DNA of 64,000 nt from Streptomyces sp. Tue6028. GTDB lineage: Bacteria; Actinomycetota; Actinomycetes; Streptomycetales; Streptomycetaceae. Where the stretch lies: positions 62,001 through 126,000 of the forward strand of contig NZ_MLCE01000003.1 in assembly GCF_002300165.1 (NCBI RefSeq), read 5' to 3'. The notes below the pieces were generated by a model. That model worked only from the letters and a program-made list of their open reading frames with translations. It did no database searches and was not told where the DNA came from. Shown in pieces: positions 52,295 through 61,382 of this stretch (position 1 is the first letter of the stretch; each line of letters begins with the position of its first letter). The position numbers were made by a program, and so were the translations under genes.

Positions 52295-52633
52295 TCAGAG
52301 GTGGCCGTCCAGGAACTTCCGTACCTCGGCGATGGTCACAGGCCCCGTGCCATGCGCCACCGCCTCTCCCTCCTTCAGCAGGACGTAGGACGGGGCTCCG
52401 GTGATCCCGTATCGCTCGGTTGCGGCCGGACAACGCGTGATGTCGGCGCGGACGACCGTCAGGCGGCCCGTGTAGTCGTCGGCGATGCCACCTACTACGA
52501 GGTCCATCACCCGGCAGGGCTCGATTGCCTTGGGCCATGTCCCGGTGAAGTATGCGAGGACCGGAACTCCGCTCATCCCGAGGATGAAATTGAACTCCGC
52601 GTCCTCACGGGGTCGGTGAACCCGCTTCGCCAT
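52295..52633 (-). CDS. Thioredoxin-fold protein with a non-canonical active site
   Basis: A 112-residue thioredoxin-like protein. In place of WCGPC the active site reads GTWPKAIEPCRVMD, leaving only Cys40. The cis-proline loop (GITGAPSYVLLKEGE, Pro81) is intact, and RLTVVRADITRCPAATERYGI matches thioredoxin strand-helix order. A single-Cys thioredoxin cannot do dithiol exchange; it may act as a peroxiredoxin- or glutathionylation-type protein or as a chaperone. The ATG at 52633 is the second in frame and starts at the family-like AKRVHRPRED. Confidence 0.82.
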   Translation of the reverse strand: MAKRVHRPREDAEFNFILGMSGVPVLAYFTGTWPKAIEPCRVMDLVVGGIADDYTGRLTVVRADITRCPAATERYGITGAPSYVLLKEGEAVAHGTGPVTIAEVRKFLDGHL

Positions 52634-52998
52634 GGCCGCTCCTGACCTCACGTTCCGTCATTCCATCCCTATCATCCCTCGCGCGGTGTGCCAGGCCGGC
52701 CCGGTCGGTCGTCCGGTTGACCTGTCGGAAGGGAGGCACGGGGCCGTCGCAGAACTACGGTGGTCTCCGGCGCGAGCGGCCCGGCCCCCTCCCCTCGCCC
52801 CTGGTGACCCGGCCTGGCCGTCAGAGACAGCCCCCCCGACGGGCTTCCCGAGGCCTTGTCTGGTCTTCACATCAACCCCCGGTCTCAGCTGACCAATACC
52901 GCTCCTCCCCGGGCCGCATGAGCCAGCTGATGGCACCGAGAACGAGGCACAATTCCTGGACCGCTAGCGGACACAGTCGTGGACGGTCGAAGTACGCG
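52634..52998. other. Intergenic region
   Basis: 365 bases between two leftward genes. I see no gene, repeat or clear promoter hexamer; the promoter of the thioredoxin-like gene must lie in its left part. Confidence 0.5.
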
Positions 52999-54138
52999 TC
53001 AGCTGACCCCAAGACCGACCGCCAGCGTCAGTTCAAGGACCCGCTGTGGCGATGCGAGATCCGGAAACAGCTCCCGCAGCTGCGACATCCGGTACCGGAC
53101 CGTCTGGGGATGGACGAACAACGCCGCCGCCACCTCGTCCCGCCTGCCCTGGTGCAGCAGCCACGCCCGCAACGTCTCCTCCAGCCGCCGTGCGGTCGCG
53201 ACAGGCAAGGTCCGCAACGGTGCGAGGGCTCGGGCACGCAGGTCTGCGAACGCGTCCGCGTCAGCGCTGAGCACCAGCTCGGGCAGGTGGTCCTCGGTGT
53301 CGCGAATATCAGAGGAGAGGGAGCGCGCGCGTACGGCTCGTGCGTACGAGGCGGACGCACGAGTCCACGGCCGGGCCGGGCCGACGACGGCGGTGCGGTC
53401 GGTCAGCTGCCTCAAGAGATGTGTTCGGTCGACATCGGGGACGAGCAACACACCAGTGGCGTCCGGTAGATCGTCGAGGACGAGGGTGCTCGGGTCGAGC
53501 GCACGGTAGGCGGGCCGGGCCTGGCCGGCGGGCAGCAGGACCGCGGTCAGCGAAACCGGAGGCTGCCACCCGGCCCGTTGAACAGAGGCCAGCAGCACGT
53601 CCGGGCTCGCGTCGGCGAGGAGGTCGCGGGCCAGGTGTTCCAGGTGGCGCTCGTGGGCCCTGCCCCGTGCGGCCAGTTCGTCGGCGTGGCCCGCGGCGCT
53701 CGCGGCGGAGAGCTCGTCGATGTAGGCGAAGGTCAGCTCGGCGAACTTGGCGACCTCGGCGGCGGGCAGACCTGCGGGTACGGCACCCGCTGCCAGGCAT
53801 CGCCAGGCCACGCGGGCGCCGACGCGGTAGGCGCTGAGTAGGGCGTCCATCGAACGGCCGTCGCGCACCTCGCCGCGGCCCAGCTCGTAGGCTGCGTCAC
53901 CGCCGTCGCCGCCTGTGGCGTTCCCGCTCGCGAGGTCCAGGTAGTGCCCCAAGGCGGTGCGGACGGCTCGGCGGATGGTGCCGCCCATACGGCCCGAAAG
54001 GGCGTTGGCGTAGGGAGGGACCTCGTCGATGATCGCCTGGACGATCTCGTCGGCGGTGGCCTTCAGCGCGGCCCGAAGTACGGTGACCGTCGTCTCATCC
54101 AGGGCCAGTTCGCTGGCCCTCCGGATTGCATGGTTCAC
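52999..54138 (-). CDS. PucR/CdaR-type transcriptional regulator
   Basis: A 379-residue regulator. Residues 30-150 form a helical RsbRD-N-like/GAF-like sensor region (LDETTVTVLRAALKATADEI). The C-terminus holds the PucR-type HTH: VAAALFVHPQTVRYRMSQLRELFPDLASP, residues about 335-363. No intact GGDEF-like domain is obvious. GTG at 54138 is chosen because GGGA lies 7 bases upstream; a TTG 21 bases earlier is an alternative. It is divergent from a reductase-desaturase operon and probably controls it. Confidence 0.85.
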   Translation of the reverse strand: MNHAIRRASELALDETTVTVLRAALKATADEIVQAIIDEVPPYANALSGRMGGTIRRAVRTALGHYLDLASGNATGGDGGDAAYELGRGEVRDGRSMDALLSAYRVGARVAWRCLAAGAVPAGLPAAEVAKFAELTFAYIDELSAASAAGHADELAARGRAHERHLEHLARDLLADASPDVLLASVQRAGWQPPVSLTAVLLPAGQARPAYRALDPSTLVLDDLPDATGVLLVPDVDRTHLLRQLTDRTAVVGPARPWTRASASYARAVRARSLSSDIRDTEDHLPELVLSADADAFADLRARALAPLRTLPVATARRLEETLRAWLLHQGRRDEVAAALFVHPQTVRYRMSQLRELFPDLASPQRVLELTLAVGLGVS

Positions 54139-54178
54139 GTTTTTGTTCCCTGCGAACAATTCAGCCGACCAGATTTAC

Positions 54179-54194
54179 GTCCTGCGGTCAGGAC
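54179..54194. promoter_or_regulatory. Inverted repeat in the PucR/reductase divergent promoter
   Basis: GTCCTG and CAGGAC flank CGGT, and TTTACG occurs on both sides (54174-54179 and 54195-54200). A second small dyad GTTC/GAAC is at 54145-54157. They are candidate sites for the PucR-type regulator. Confidence 0.45.
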
Positions 54195-54225
54195 TTTACG
54201 CCTTGAGGCGCAGCAAGCTGGAGTC

Positions 54226-55281
54226 ATGACGAGTGCAGCCCTCCGCAGCAGGGCGTGGAAACTGCTGGAGATGGTCACGACGCCGCTGCTGCCGTCGGAC
54301 TACCTCGACCTGGTCAGCCCGCTGCGCGCCGGCGCTGACTTGCGTGGGCGCATCGAGGCCGTACACCCCGAGACGGGTGACGCCGCGACTGTCGTGATCA
54401 GGCCGGGACGGGGCTGGCGCGGCCACACAGCCGGTCAGTACGTGCGGATCGGGGTCGACGTCGACGGGGTGCGCCTGTGGCGGGCCTACTCCATCACCTC
54501 GCCGACAAACCGCCAGGACGGCCGCGTCACGATCACCGTGAAGGCGATCCCGGACGGCAAGGTCAGCAACCACCTGGTCCGCAGGGCGAAACCGGGCACG
54601 CTGGTCCAACTCGACCAGCCGACCGGTGACTTCGTGCTGCCACAGGCCAAGCCCGCCAAGGTGCTCTACCTGACGGCCGGCAGCGGCATCACGCCCGTGA
54701 TGGGCATGCTGCGCGACATCGAGTTCGACGACGCCGTCATGGTCCACTGCGCGCCGCAGCCGCAAGACGTGATCTTCCGCAACGAACTGCACGACCTGGT
54801 CGCCGACAAGAAGCTGCGGCTCACCGAGGTGCACACCGACACGGACGGCATGCTCGACATCGCCCGTCTCGACGAACTCGTGCCCGACTGGACCGAACGC
54901 GAGACCTGGGCTTGCGGGCCCGCGGGACTGCTCGACGCCGCCGAAGAGCACTGGAGCGAGCACGGCGTACAAGAGCGCCTGCACACCGAACGCTTCCGCC
55001 CCAGCATCATCGCCGCCGGCGACGGCGGTGAGGTCACGTTCAGTGCCACCGGAAAGACCGTCGACGCCGACGGCGCCACGCCGTTGCTGGACATCGGCGA
55101 GGAGGCCGGTGTGCTCATGCCCTCCGGGTGCCGCATGGGCATCTGCTTCGGCTGCGTCACGCCACTCAAGGCGGGCGCCGTCCGCGACCTGCGCACCGGC
55201 GAGATCACCGAGGCCGAGCCGGGCGTCCTCATCCAGACCTGCGTGTCCGCCGCGGCGGGCCCCTGCGACATCGAACGGTAG
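54226..55281 (+). CDS. Ferredoxin reductase with fused [2Fe-2S] domain
   Basis: A 351-residue electron-transfer flavoprotein. The FAD-binding barrel has RAYS at 86-89, the NAD(P)H domain GSGITPVMGML, and a C-terminal plant-type ferredoxin domain binds [2Fe-2S] through Cys302, Cys307, Cys310 and Cys339 (CRMGICFGC...TC). This order is that of the oxidoreductases that feed electrons to acyl desaturases, for example Rv3230c with DesA3 in Mycobacterium tuberculosis. The next gene is such a desaturase, 7 bases downstream. Confidence 0.92.
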   Translation: MTSAALRSRAWKLLEMVTTPLLPSDYLDLVSPLRAGADLRGRIEAVHPETGDAATVVIRPGRGWRGHTAGQYVRIGVDVDGVRLWRAYSITSPTNRQDGRVTITVKAIPDGKVSNHLVRRAKPGTLVQLDQPTGDFVLPQAKPAKVLYLTAGSGITPVMGMLRDIEFDDAVMVHCAPQPQDVIFRNELHDLVADKKLRLTEVHTDTDGMLDIARLDELVPDWTERETWACGPAGLLDAAEEHWSEHGVQERLHTERFRPSIIAAGDGGEVTFSATGKTVDADGATPLLDIGEEAGVLMPSGCRMGICFGCVTPLKAGAVRDLRTGEITEAEPGVLIQTCVSAAAGPCDIER

Positions 55282-55288
55282 GAACGCC

Positions 55289-56407
55289 TTGACCGCCATC
55301 GACCCCACAGCGCACCTGACCGCGGAGCAGATCGAGGAGCTCGGCCGCGAGCTGGACGCGATCCGCGACGAGGTGATCGCCGGCCGCGGCGAGAAAGACG
55401 CCGCCTACATCCGTAAAGTCATCTCGGCGCAGCGCAAGCTCGAGCTGGTCAGCAGGGGCGTGCTGCTGTTCTCGATCTTCCCGCCCGCGTGGCTGCTCGG
55501 CACCGCCGGCCTGTCCGTGGCGAAGATCATGGACAACATGGAGATCGGCCACAACGTCCTGCACGGCCAGTGGGACTGGATGCGAGACCCGAAGATTCAC
55601 TCCACCACCTGGGAGTGGGATCACGTCTCGCCGTCCGAGCAGTGGAAGCACTCGCACAACGAGCTGCACCACACGTACACCAACGTGATCGGCAAGGACA
55701 ACGACCTCGGCTACGGCATCATGCGCGTCGACGAGGACCAGGAGTGGCACCCGATCCACCTCGGCCAGCCGCTGTGGAACTTCATCAACGCCTGTTTCTT
55801 CGAGTACGGCATCGCAGCGTACGACCTGGAACTCGGCAAGAACCTGCACAAGCGCCGCCGCAAGGACCCGGAGTTCCGCGCGCGGGCCAAGGCCGTGGGC
55901 CGCAAGATCCGCAAGCAGGTGCTCAAGGACTACGTGATCCACCCGCTGCTGTCGGGCCCGTCGTTCCTCACCACGCTCGCCGCCACGTTCACCGCGAACC
56001 TGGTCCGCAACATCTGGTCCCACTCGGTGATCATGTGCGGGCACTTCCCCGAGGGCGTGCAGGTCTTCGAGCGCCGGTCGATCGAGGGCGAGACGCGCGG
56101 CCAGTGGTACCTGCGCCAGATGATGGGCTCGGCGAACATCAGCGGCAGCAGGGCCATGCACTTCATGACCGGCAACCTGTCGCACCAGATCGAGCACCAC
56201 CTGTTCCCGGACCTGCCGAGCAACCGGTACGCCGAGGTCGCGGTGAAGGTGCGCGCGCTGTTCGAGAAGTACGAGCTGGAGTACGTCACCGGGCCGCTGC
56301 CCAAGCAGGTGTTCTCCGCGTGGCGCAAGGTCTTCCGGCTCTCGCTGCCGAACAAGCAGCCCAAGGTCAAGACGCCGGACCGCGAGCAGGAGCTCGTCGC
56401 GGCCTGA
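55289..56407 (+). CDS. Membrane fatty-acid (acyl-CoA) desaturase, DesA3-like
   Basis: A 372-residue integral-membrane di-iron desaturase. Three His boxes: GHNVLHGQWDW (His88, His92), HSHNELHH (121-128) and HQIEHH (299-304). It likely inserts a cis double bond into saturated acyl-CoA. Four hydrophobic segments are expected (two around 55-80, two around 225-250). The TTG at 55289 follows TAGGAACGCC, the only plausible start. It is coupled to the reductase and opposite the PucR-type regulator, so membrane fluidity or lipid supply is the likely output. Confidence 0.92.
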   Translation: MTAIDPTAHLTAEQIEELGRELDAIRDEVIAGRGEKDAAYIRKVISAQRKLELVSRGVLLFSIFPPAWLLGTAGLSVAKIMDNMEIGHNVLHGQWDWMRDPKIHSTTWEWDHVSPSEQWKHSHNELHHTYTNVIGKDNDLGYGIMRVDEDQEWHPIHLGQPLWNFINACFFEYGIAAYDLELGKNLHKRRRKDPEFRARAKAVGRKIRKQVLKDYVIHPLLSGPSFLTTLAATFTANLVRNIWSHSVIMCGHFPEGVQVFERRSIEGETRGQWYLRQMMGSANISGSRAMHFMTGNLSHQIEHHLFPDLPSNRYAEVAVKVRALFEKYELEYVTGPLPKQVFSAWRKVFRLSLPNKQPKVKTPDREQELVAA

Positions 56408-56614
56408 TCCCGGTATTGGTTCAGATTCCCCCCGGTCCAGCCCACGTGGCTTCGTGCTCGCCTTGATTGGCGAGGCCGTTCGTTGAAGAACACCTGGTCA
56501 TCCGTCCCGGGCGCGTTCCGGGGATCAAGGTCCCGCTGCTGGACGCGCCGCCGTGGAAGGGCAGATTATGCAAGCACGGCGGTGGTGGCCGGTGACACCA
56601 GCCGGTGGCTCCGG

Positions 56615-59413
56615 TTACGGAGGAGACACCACTGAGCGAAGCTGCCTTCGAGAGCTGACTCCGAGCTTCGCGAAAACGTTGCCAAGGTGCCATTCCACCG
56701 TGCGCGGGCTGATGAACAACTGGGCGGCGATCTCCTGGTTGGTGTGCCCGTCTCTGGCCAGCCCGGCGATCTGGGCTTCTTGGCCGGTGAGCTCGGTGTC
56801 GGTGCCGTCCGTCCGCTTGCGTGCGGTTTCCCCGGTCGCCGAGAGCTCCTTGCGGGCGCGCTCGGCGAAGCCGTCGGCTCCGAACCGATCAAACGCCTCG
56901 TAGGCGGACCGTAGCTGAACACGGCTGTCCTGGCGGCGGTTACGACGACGCAGCCACTCGCCGTACAGCAGTCGGGCACGGGCCAGGTGGACGGCGGTGC
57001 GACAGCCTCCGAGGTGCTCGATCGCCTCCTGGTAGAGCGCGTCGGCAGCCTGGTCGTCGGCCACCAGGGCACGCGCGCAGGCCCCTACCCCCAGGGCCCA
57101 CCGGGTTCCGCTCGCGCGGGTGCGCTCGGTGAGGTCGTCCAGTGCCGCCACCGCGACCTCCGGCTGCCCGTCGCGGACGGCCGCCTCGACGAGTTCGGAC
57201 AGTGCCCACCCGAAGAAGGCCAGATCCTCGTACTGGCATGCGCGCGTCGCGGCTGCCAGCGCGGCGTCGTAGCGGCCGAGGCCGTTGTACAGGACTGCGG
57301 TCGCGTACTCGGCAAGGCCCAGACTGCGCCCCTCGCCCCTGGCGCGCACCTCTTCGACGGTGGTCTCGATGAGATCCCTCGCCTGGCGCTCCTGGCCCCG
57401 CAAGGCGCCGAGCACGAGTGACGTGTACATCATGGGTACGCCGCCAACGGCGTCCGAGATCGCCGTGGCCTCGTCGATCAGAGCCGCTGCGGTGTCGAAC
57501 TCGCCGGCATGGACATGGGTGAACGCCTGGTAGGTCAGGGCCATCGGAAGGATGGTGAGCGCCCCCGCTTCACGGGCGATGCGGACGGCGCCGATCGCCA
57601 GTCGGTACCACGCGTCGTCGTCCCACAGCTCGGACGCGAGAGGCTCGGGTATCAGACGGAAGGCGAGCCACAGCCAGCGCCGGTCCTCATCCGTCACGCC
57701 GGACGCCTGGTGCTGCTCCTGCTCCTGCTCCTGCTGGACGACGTGCAGTGCGTGCCTGAGAGGGGCGACGCCGGCGGCGTAGCCATCGAGGATCCGGTCG
57801 ACCACGCTGTCCAGAAGAATGTCCACCGTCCGCGGTGGCGTCGACGGCGGCGGTCCCGCGCGGACCGCCTCGGCCACCTCCCGCAGCCCGGGCCCCTCGC
57901 TCAGACGGCCGGCGAAGATCGCCGCGCCGACCGCTTCCAGGAGGGTGTCACGGGCGAGAGCGGCGTGGAGAGGCGCCAGCCGATGCGCCGCGTCGAGCAG
58001 GAGCCGGGGCGCGTCGCCACCTCGCACCTGGGAGAACACCAGTCGGGCTCGCAGCCGCTCGATGCGGGCGCGTCGCAGGTCGTCCAGAGGGCCGGCCTCC
58101 GCGGCCGTCAGCATCGTGCAGGCCTGGTCGGCCGCGCCGGCGTCGATCGCGGCCTGGGCGGCGGCCAGTGCGCGGGTGACACGGCGTGCGGGATCGGGCG
58201 TCAGTTCCGCCGCCCGCCGCAGGAACGAGGCTGCCGCGGCGTTTCCTCCCCTGCCTCGGGCCCGGCCGGCCGAGCGCTCCAGGTCGACGGCGACGCTCTC
58301 GTCCGGCTGGGCGGCGGCATGGGCGTGGTGCCACGCCCTGCGATCAGGATCAAGGTGGGGATCGGTGGCTTCTGCCAGTGCTCGGTGTGCCGCACGGCGA
58401 TCCGGCGCGGACGCCCGCTGATAGATGGCCGAGCGCACCAGGGGGTGGTGGAACCGGACCACGGTGTCGTATTCGACGAGCCCTGCGGCCTCGGCCGGCA
58501 CTGCGGCGTCCTGCGGTATCTCCTGCAGGCCGGCTGCGCGCCACAGCAGGCGCGCGTCTCCGGTCGGTTCCGCCGCGGCGATCAGCAGGAGACGCCGGCC
58601 GTCCTGCGGAAGTGATCGGAACTGCTGGTAGAAGGCGTTCTCGATGCGGCCTGCCACGGGGCGCCCGCCGGGAAGCCGGAATCCGCCCGCCAGCTCCGCG
58701 GGCGCTTGCGGCAGCTGCAGCAGCAGGGCCATCGGATTGCCGTGGGCCTCGGCGACGATCCGGTCCCGTACCAGCGGGTCGAGGGGCACCCGGAGAGCCG
58801 AAGCCAGCAGGGTGCGTGCGGCGCGCTCGCTGAGGCCGTCGAGGATCAGTTCCGGCAGGCCGGTCAGCTCACGGTGGTCGTCAGGCTCCCGCAGGGCAAA
58901 GATCAACGCCATCGGTTCGGCCATCAACCGTCTGGCGACGAACACCAGCGTTTCCATGGACTCCGCGTCCAGCCACTGCGCATCATCGATGAGGCAGGCC
59001 AGTGGCTGTGCCTCGGCGGCGCCGGCGAGCAGATCGAGCGCGGCGAGGCCCACCAGGTACCGATTCGGCGCCTTGCCCTCCCGTAGTCCGAACGCCACGG
59101 ACAACGCGTCGCGCTGCGGCTCCGGCAGTTGTTGAAGCCGGTCCAGCGTGCCGGTGAACGTGCACAGCTGCTGAAGGCCCGCGAACGGAAGTCTCATCTC
59201 CGACTGGACGCCCGCGATGGCGGCGGTTCGGAACCCGACGGCCCGGTCGGCCGCGTAGTCCAGCAAGGCGGTCTTGCCGACCCCGGCCTCGCCGCGAAGA
59301 ACCAGGACCGCGCTGCTGCCCGCCTGCGCCGTGGCCAGTACCCGCTCCAGTGCGGCCAGCTCCCGCTCCCGCCCCAGAAGTCCGACCTGAGCATCGATGC
59401 CGGGCACGCCCAT
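56615..59413 (-). CDS. LAL-family LuxR-type regulator
   Basis: A 932-residue ATP-binding activator. Walker A is GEAGVGKT (residues 41-48) and Walker B LACLIDDAQW (138-147). A long TPR-like helical region follows, and the C-terminal LuxR HTH (LTGQEAQIAGLARDGHTNQEIAAQL) lies at about 868-928. LAL proteins control polyketide or sugar genes in Streptomyces. The ATG at 59413 begins the family-typical GLLGRERELAAL segment. It is divergent from an epoxide hydrolase, its best candidate target. Confidence 0.92.
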   Translation of the reverse strand: MGVPGIDAQVGLLGRERELAALERVLATAQAGSSAVLVLRGEAGVGKTALLDYAADRAVGFRTAAIAGVQSEMRLPFAGLQQLCTFTGTLDRLQQLPEPQRDALSVAFGLREGKAPNRYLVGLAALDLLAGAAEAQPLACLIDDAQWLDAESMETLVFVARRLMAEPMALIFALREPDDHRELTGLPELILDGLSERAARTLLASALRVPLDPLVRDRIVAEAHGNPMALLLQLPQAPAELAGGFRLPGGRPVAGRIENAFYQQFRSLPQDGRRLLLIAAAEPTGDARLLWRAAGLQEIPQDAAVPAEAAGLVEYDTVVRFHHPLVRSAIYQRASAPDRRAAHRALAEATDPHLDPDRRAWHHAHAAAQPDESVAVDLERSAGRARGRGGNAAAASFLRRAAELTPDPARRVTRALAAAQAAIDAGAADQACTMLTAAEAGPLDDLRRARIERLRARLVFSQVRGGDAPRLLLDAAHRLAPLHAALARDTLLEAVGAAIFAGRLSEGPGLREVAEAVRAGPPPSTPPRTVDILLDSVVDRILDGYAAGVAPLRHALHVVQQEQEQEQHQASGVTDEDRRWLWLAFRLIPEPLASELWDDDAWYRLAIGAVRIAREAGALTILPMALTYQAFTHVHAGEFDTAAALIDEATAISDAVGGVPMMYTSLVLGALRGQERQARDLIETTVEEVRARGEGRSLGLAEYATAVLYNGLGRYDAALAAATRACQYEDLAFFGWALSELVEAAVRDGQPEVAVAALDDLTERTRASGTRWALGVGACARALVADDQAADALYQEAIEHLGGCRTAVHLARARLLYGEWLRRRNRRQDSRVQLRSAYEAFDRFGADGFAERARKELSATGETARKRTDGTDTELTGQEAQIAGLARDGHTNQEIAAQLFISPRTVEWHLGNVFAKLGVSSRRQLRSVVSPP

Positions 59414-59769
59414 AGTCGATCTCCTGACCCCGCTGCCTGGTGTGTTTCCCCGCGGCCGGCCGAAGGGACCGGTCAGCTCGGCATGGCCCCTTCGGACATC
59501 ACCCTTGTCACCGTAGTGCACTTTGAGTGCTTTTTTCCGATATCAGACTTATACCCGCATAAGGTCTCCGGTGCTCTGACTCATCAGGCAGCGACTCTCA
59601 GCGCCCCTACGTGATCCACGGTTGCGTCGCCTCCGCCGCGAGTGCGCTGTCCCCGGGTCCGGCCCCGGGACCAACCCCCGGGGGTTTCCCGGGGGCGATG
59701 CCTGCCCGACCTCGGAAATGGTGGACGAGCCTGCGACACGAGGTCGCCGGCGACAGCAAGGAGATTCAT
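59414..59769. promoter_or_regulatory. Divergent promoter region, LAL regulator and epoxide hydrolase
   Basis: The 356-base gap contains an AT-rich patch at 59521-59565 with the inverted repeat CTTAT (59548-59552) / ATAAG (59559-59563), a plausible activator site, and a GC palindrome AACCCCCGGGGGTT at 59673-59686. No gene is seen. GGAG precedes the epoxide hydrolase ATG. Confidence 0.45.
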
Positions 59770-60966
59770 ATGTCCGCCACTACCGGCACTCCCGAGATCC
59801 GGCCATTCACGTTCGAGTTCCCCCAGGCGGAACTCGACGATCTGCGTGCACGCGTCGAGGCGGCACGGTGGCCCGAGAAGGAGACCGTCGCGGACCAGTC
59901 GCAGGGCACGCAGCTGGAGACCATGAAGGAGCTCGCGCGCTACTGGGCGTCGGAGTACGACTGGCGCAGGGTCGAGGCGAAGCTGAAGGCCCTGCCGCAC
60001 TTCATCACCGAGATAGACGGACTGGACATCCACTTCATCCACGTCCGGTCGAAGCACGAGAACGCCCTGCCGCTGATCGTCACGCACGGCTGGCCGGGCT
60101 CGATCGTCGAGCAGCTGAAGATCATCGAGCCGCTGGTCGACCCCACCGCCCACGGCGGGAGCGCGTCGGACGCCTTCCACGTGATCATCCCGTCGATGCC
60201 CGGCTACGGCTTCTCGGGCAAGCCCACCTCCACCGGCTGGGGCCCCGAGCGCATCGCACGCGCCTGGGGCGAGCTGATGAAGCGCCTGGGCTACACGAAG
60301 TACGCGGCCCAGGGCGGCGACTGGGGTGCGATCATCTCCGACTTCATGGGGGTCCAGGCACCCGAGGGCCTGATCGGCATCCACACCAACATGGCCGGCG
60401 TCGTGCCGAGCGCCATCGACGCTGCGCTCATCGCGGGCAATCCGCTGCCCGCGGGCCTGTCGCTCTCCGACGAGGAGAAGGCGGCGGTGGAGCAGCTGGA
60501 CTTCGTGTACCGGCACGTCTACTTCGCCTACCTGATGGCGTCGCGTCCGCAGACGCTGACCGGGCTGGTGGACTCCCCCGTCGGTCTGGCGGCCTTCCTG
60601 CTCGACCACGACGCGGCCAGCCTGGCCATGATCTCCCGGTCCTTCGCCGGCGAGAAGGAGGGCCTGACCCGGGACGACGTCCTGGACAACATCACGCTCT
60701 TCTGGCTGACCAACACGGCGGTCTCCGCGGCTCGCCTCTACGCCGAGAACAAGACCTCCTTCTTCGGGGTCAAGGGTGTCGCCCTCCCGGTCGCCGTGAG
60801 CGTCTTCCCCGACGAGATGTACCGGGCCCCGAAGAGCTGGGCGGAGCAGGCCTACCCGAACCTCGTCCACTACAACGAGCTTCCCAAGGGCGGCCACTTC
60901 GCCGCCTGGGAGCAGCCGGAGCTCCTCGTGAACGAGATCCGCTCGGGCCTGCGAAGCCTGCGGTAA
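59770..60966 (+). CDS. Epoxide hydrolase (EHN-type)
   Basis: A 398-residue alpha/beta hydrolase with the N-terminal epoxide-hydrolase domain (residues 8-110). Oxyanion motif HGWPG at 106-110, nucleophile Asp184 (QGGDWGA), and His376 (GGHFAAW) as base. A cap-domain Tyr pair is expected. It opens epoxides to diols through an ester intermediate and is cytoplasmic. AGGAG lies 7 bases before the ATG at 59770; longer in-frame starts upstream have no such site. Confidence 0.92.
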   Translation: MSATTGTPEIRPFTFEFPQAELDDLRARVEAARWPEKETVADQSQGTQLETMKELARYWASEYDWRRVEAKLKALPHFITEIDGLDIHFIHVRSKHENALPLIVTHGWPGSIVEQLKIIEPLVDPTAHGGSASDAFHVIIPSMPGYGFSGKPTSTGWGPERIARAWGELMKRLGYTKYAAQGGDWGAIISDFMGVQAPEGLIGIHTNMAGVVPSAIDAALIAGNPLPAGLSLSDEEKAAVEQLDFVYRHVYFAYLMASRPQTLTGLVDSPVGLAAFLLDHDAASLAMISRSFAGEKEGLTRDDVLDNITLFWLTNTAVSAARLYAENKTSFFGVKGVALPVAVSVFPDEMYRAPKSWAEQAYPNLVHYNELPKGGHFAAWEQPELLVNEIRSGLRSLR

Positions 60967-60995
60967 TAGACAGTTCCTGACGCCTGCACAGGCAC

Positions 60996-61056
60996 ACGCC
61001 CCGCGGGGCGGCCGAGCGACCCGACTCCGGGTCCGCCTGGCCGCCCCGCGGGGCGT
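60996..61056 (+). terminator. Terminator of the epoxide hydrolase
   Basis: Eighteen-base arms 60996-61013 and 61039-61056 pair perfectly across a 25-base loop that itself can form a small stem (ACCCG/CGGGT), 30 bases past the stop. Confidence 0.8.
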
Positions 61057-61217
61057 TCGTGGAGGTCGACCGGGCCACCACGGGCCCCGAACGCCTCGCC
61101 TGCCGGTGCCCGGTGCTCCGGCGGCGGCTGCTCGTTCCGGGGCATGCACCGCCTCGCAGACGGCAGTTGAGGTACCGAGCAAGGACCCATCACTAACTAT
61201 TAATTTAGGAATTATTA

Positions 61218-61246
61218 TTGACGCGCGCCGGTGACCGCTGCAAGAT
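61218..61246 (+). promoter_or_regulatory. Candidate promoter of the alpha-galactosidase gene
   Basis: TTGACG (61218-61223) and CAAGAT (61241-61246) have a 17-base spacer and follow the only strongly AT-rich run (61195-61218) in the region. The -10 match is weak. Confidence 0.4.
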
Positions 61247-61382
61247 CCTGGCAACCAACCCGTAGGCGAGCGGGCGTTGACTGGTCCTAGGAACGACCGC
61301 CGCACCTTCTGCCGGGCAGCGGTGCCTCAGACTCACGACCGGGACGGTTCGGCACGCCTGATCGGACAGCGAAGGATCCGAT

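Larger units (their letters stand above)
60967..61382. other. Intergenic region with terminator and GH27 promoter
   Basis: Contains the long hairpin 60996-61056 and, after about 61185, an AT-rich stretch before the alpha-galactosidase with the candidate promoter at 61218. Nothing else is recognised. Confidence 0.5.

Noticed and set aside
59673..59686. AACCCCCGGGGGTT palindrome considered as an operator
   Set aside because: A GC palindrome of this size is common at this base composition; no partner site or position evidence supports function.
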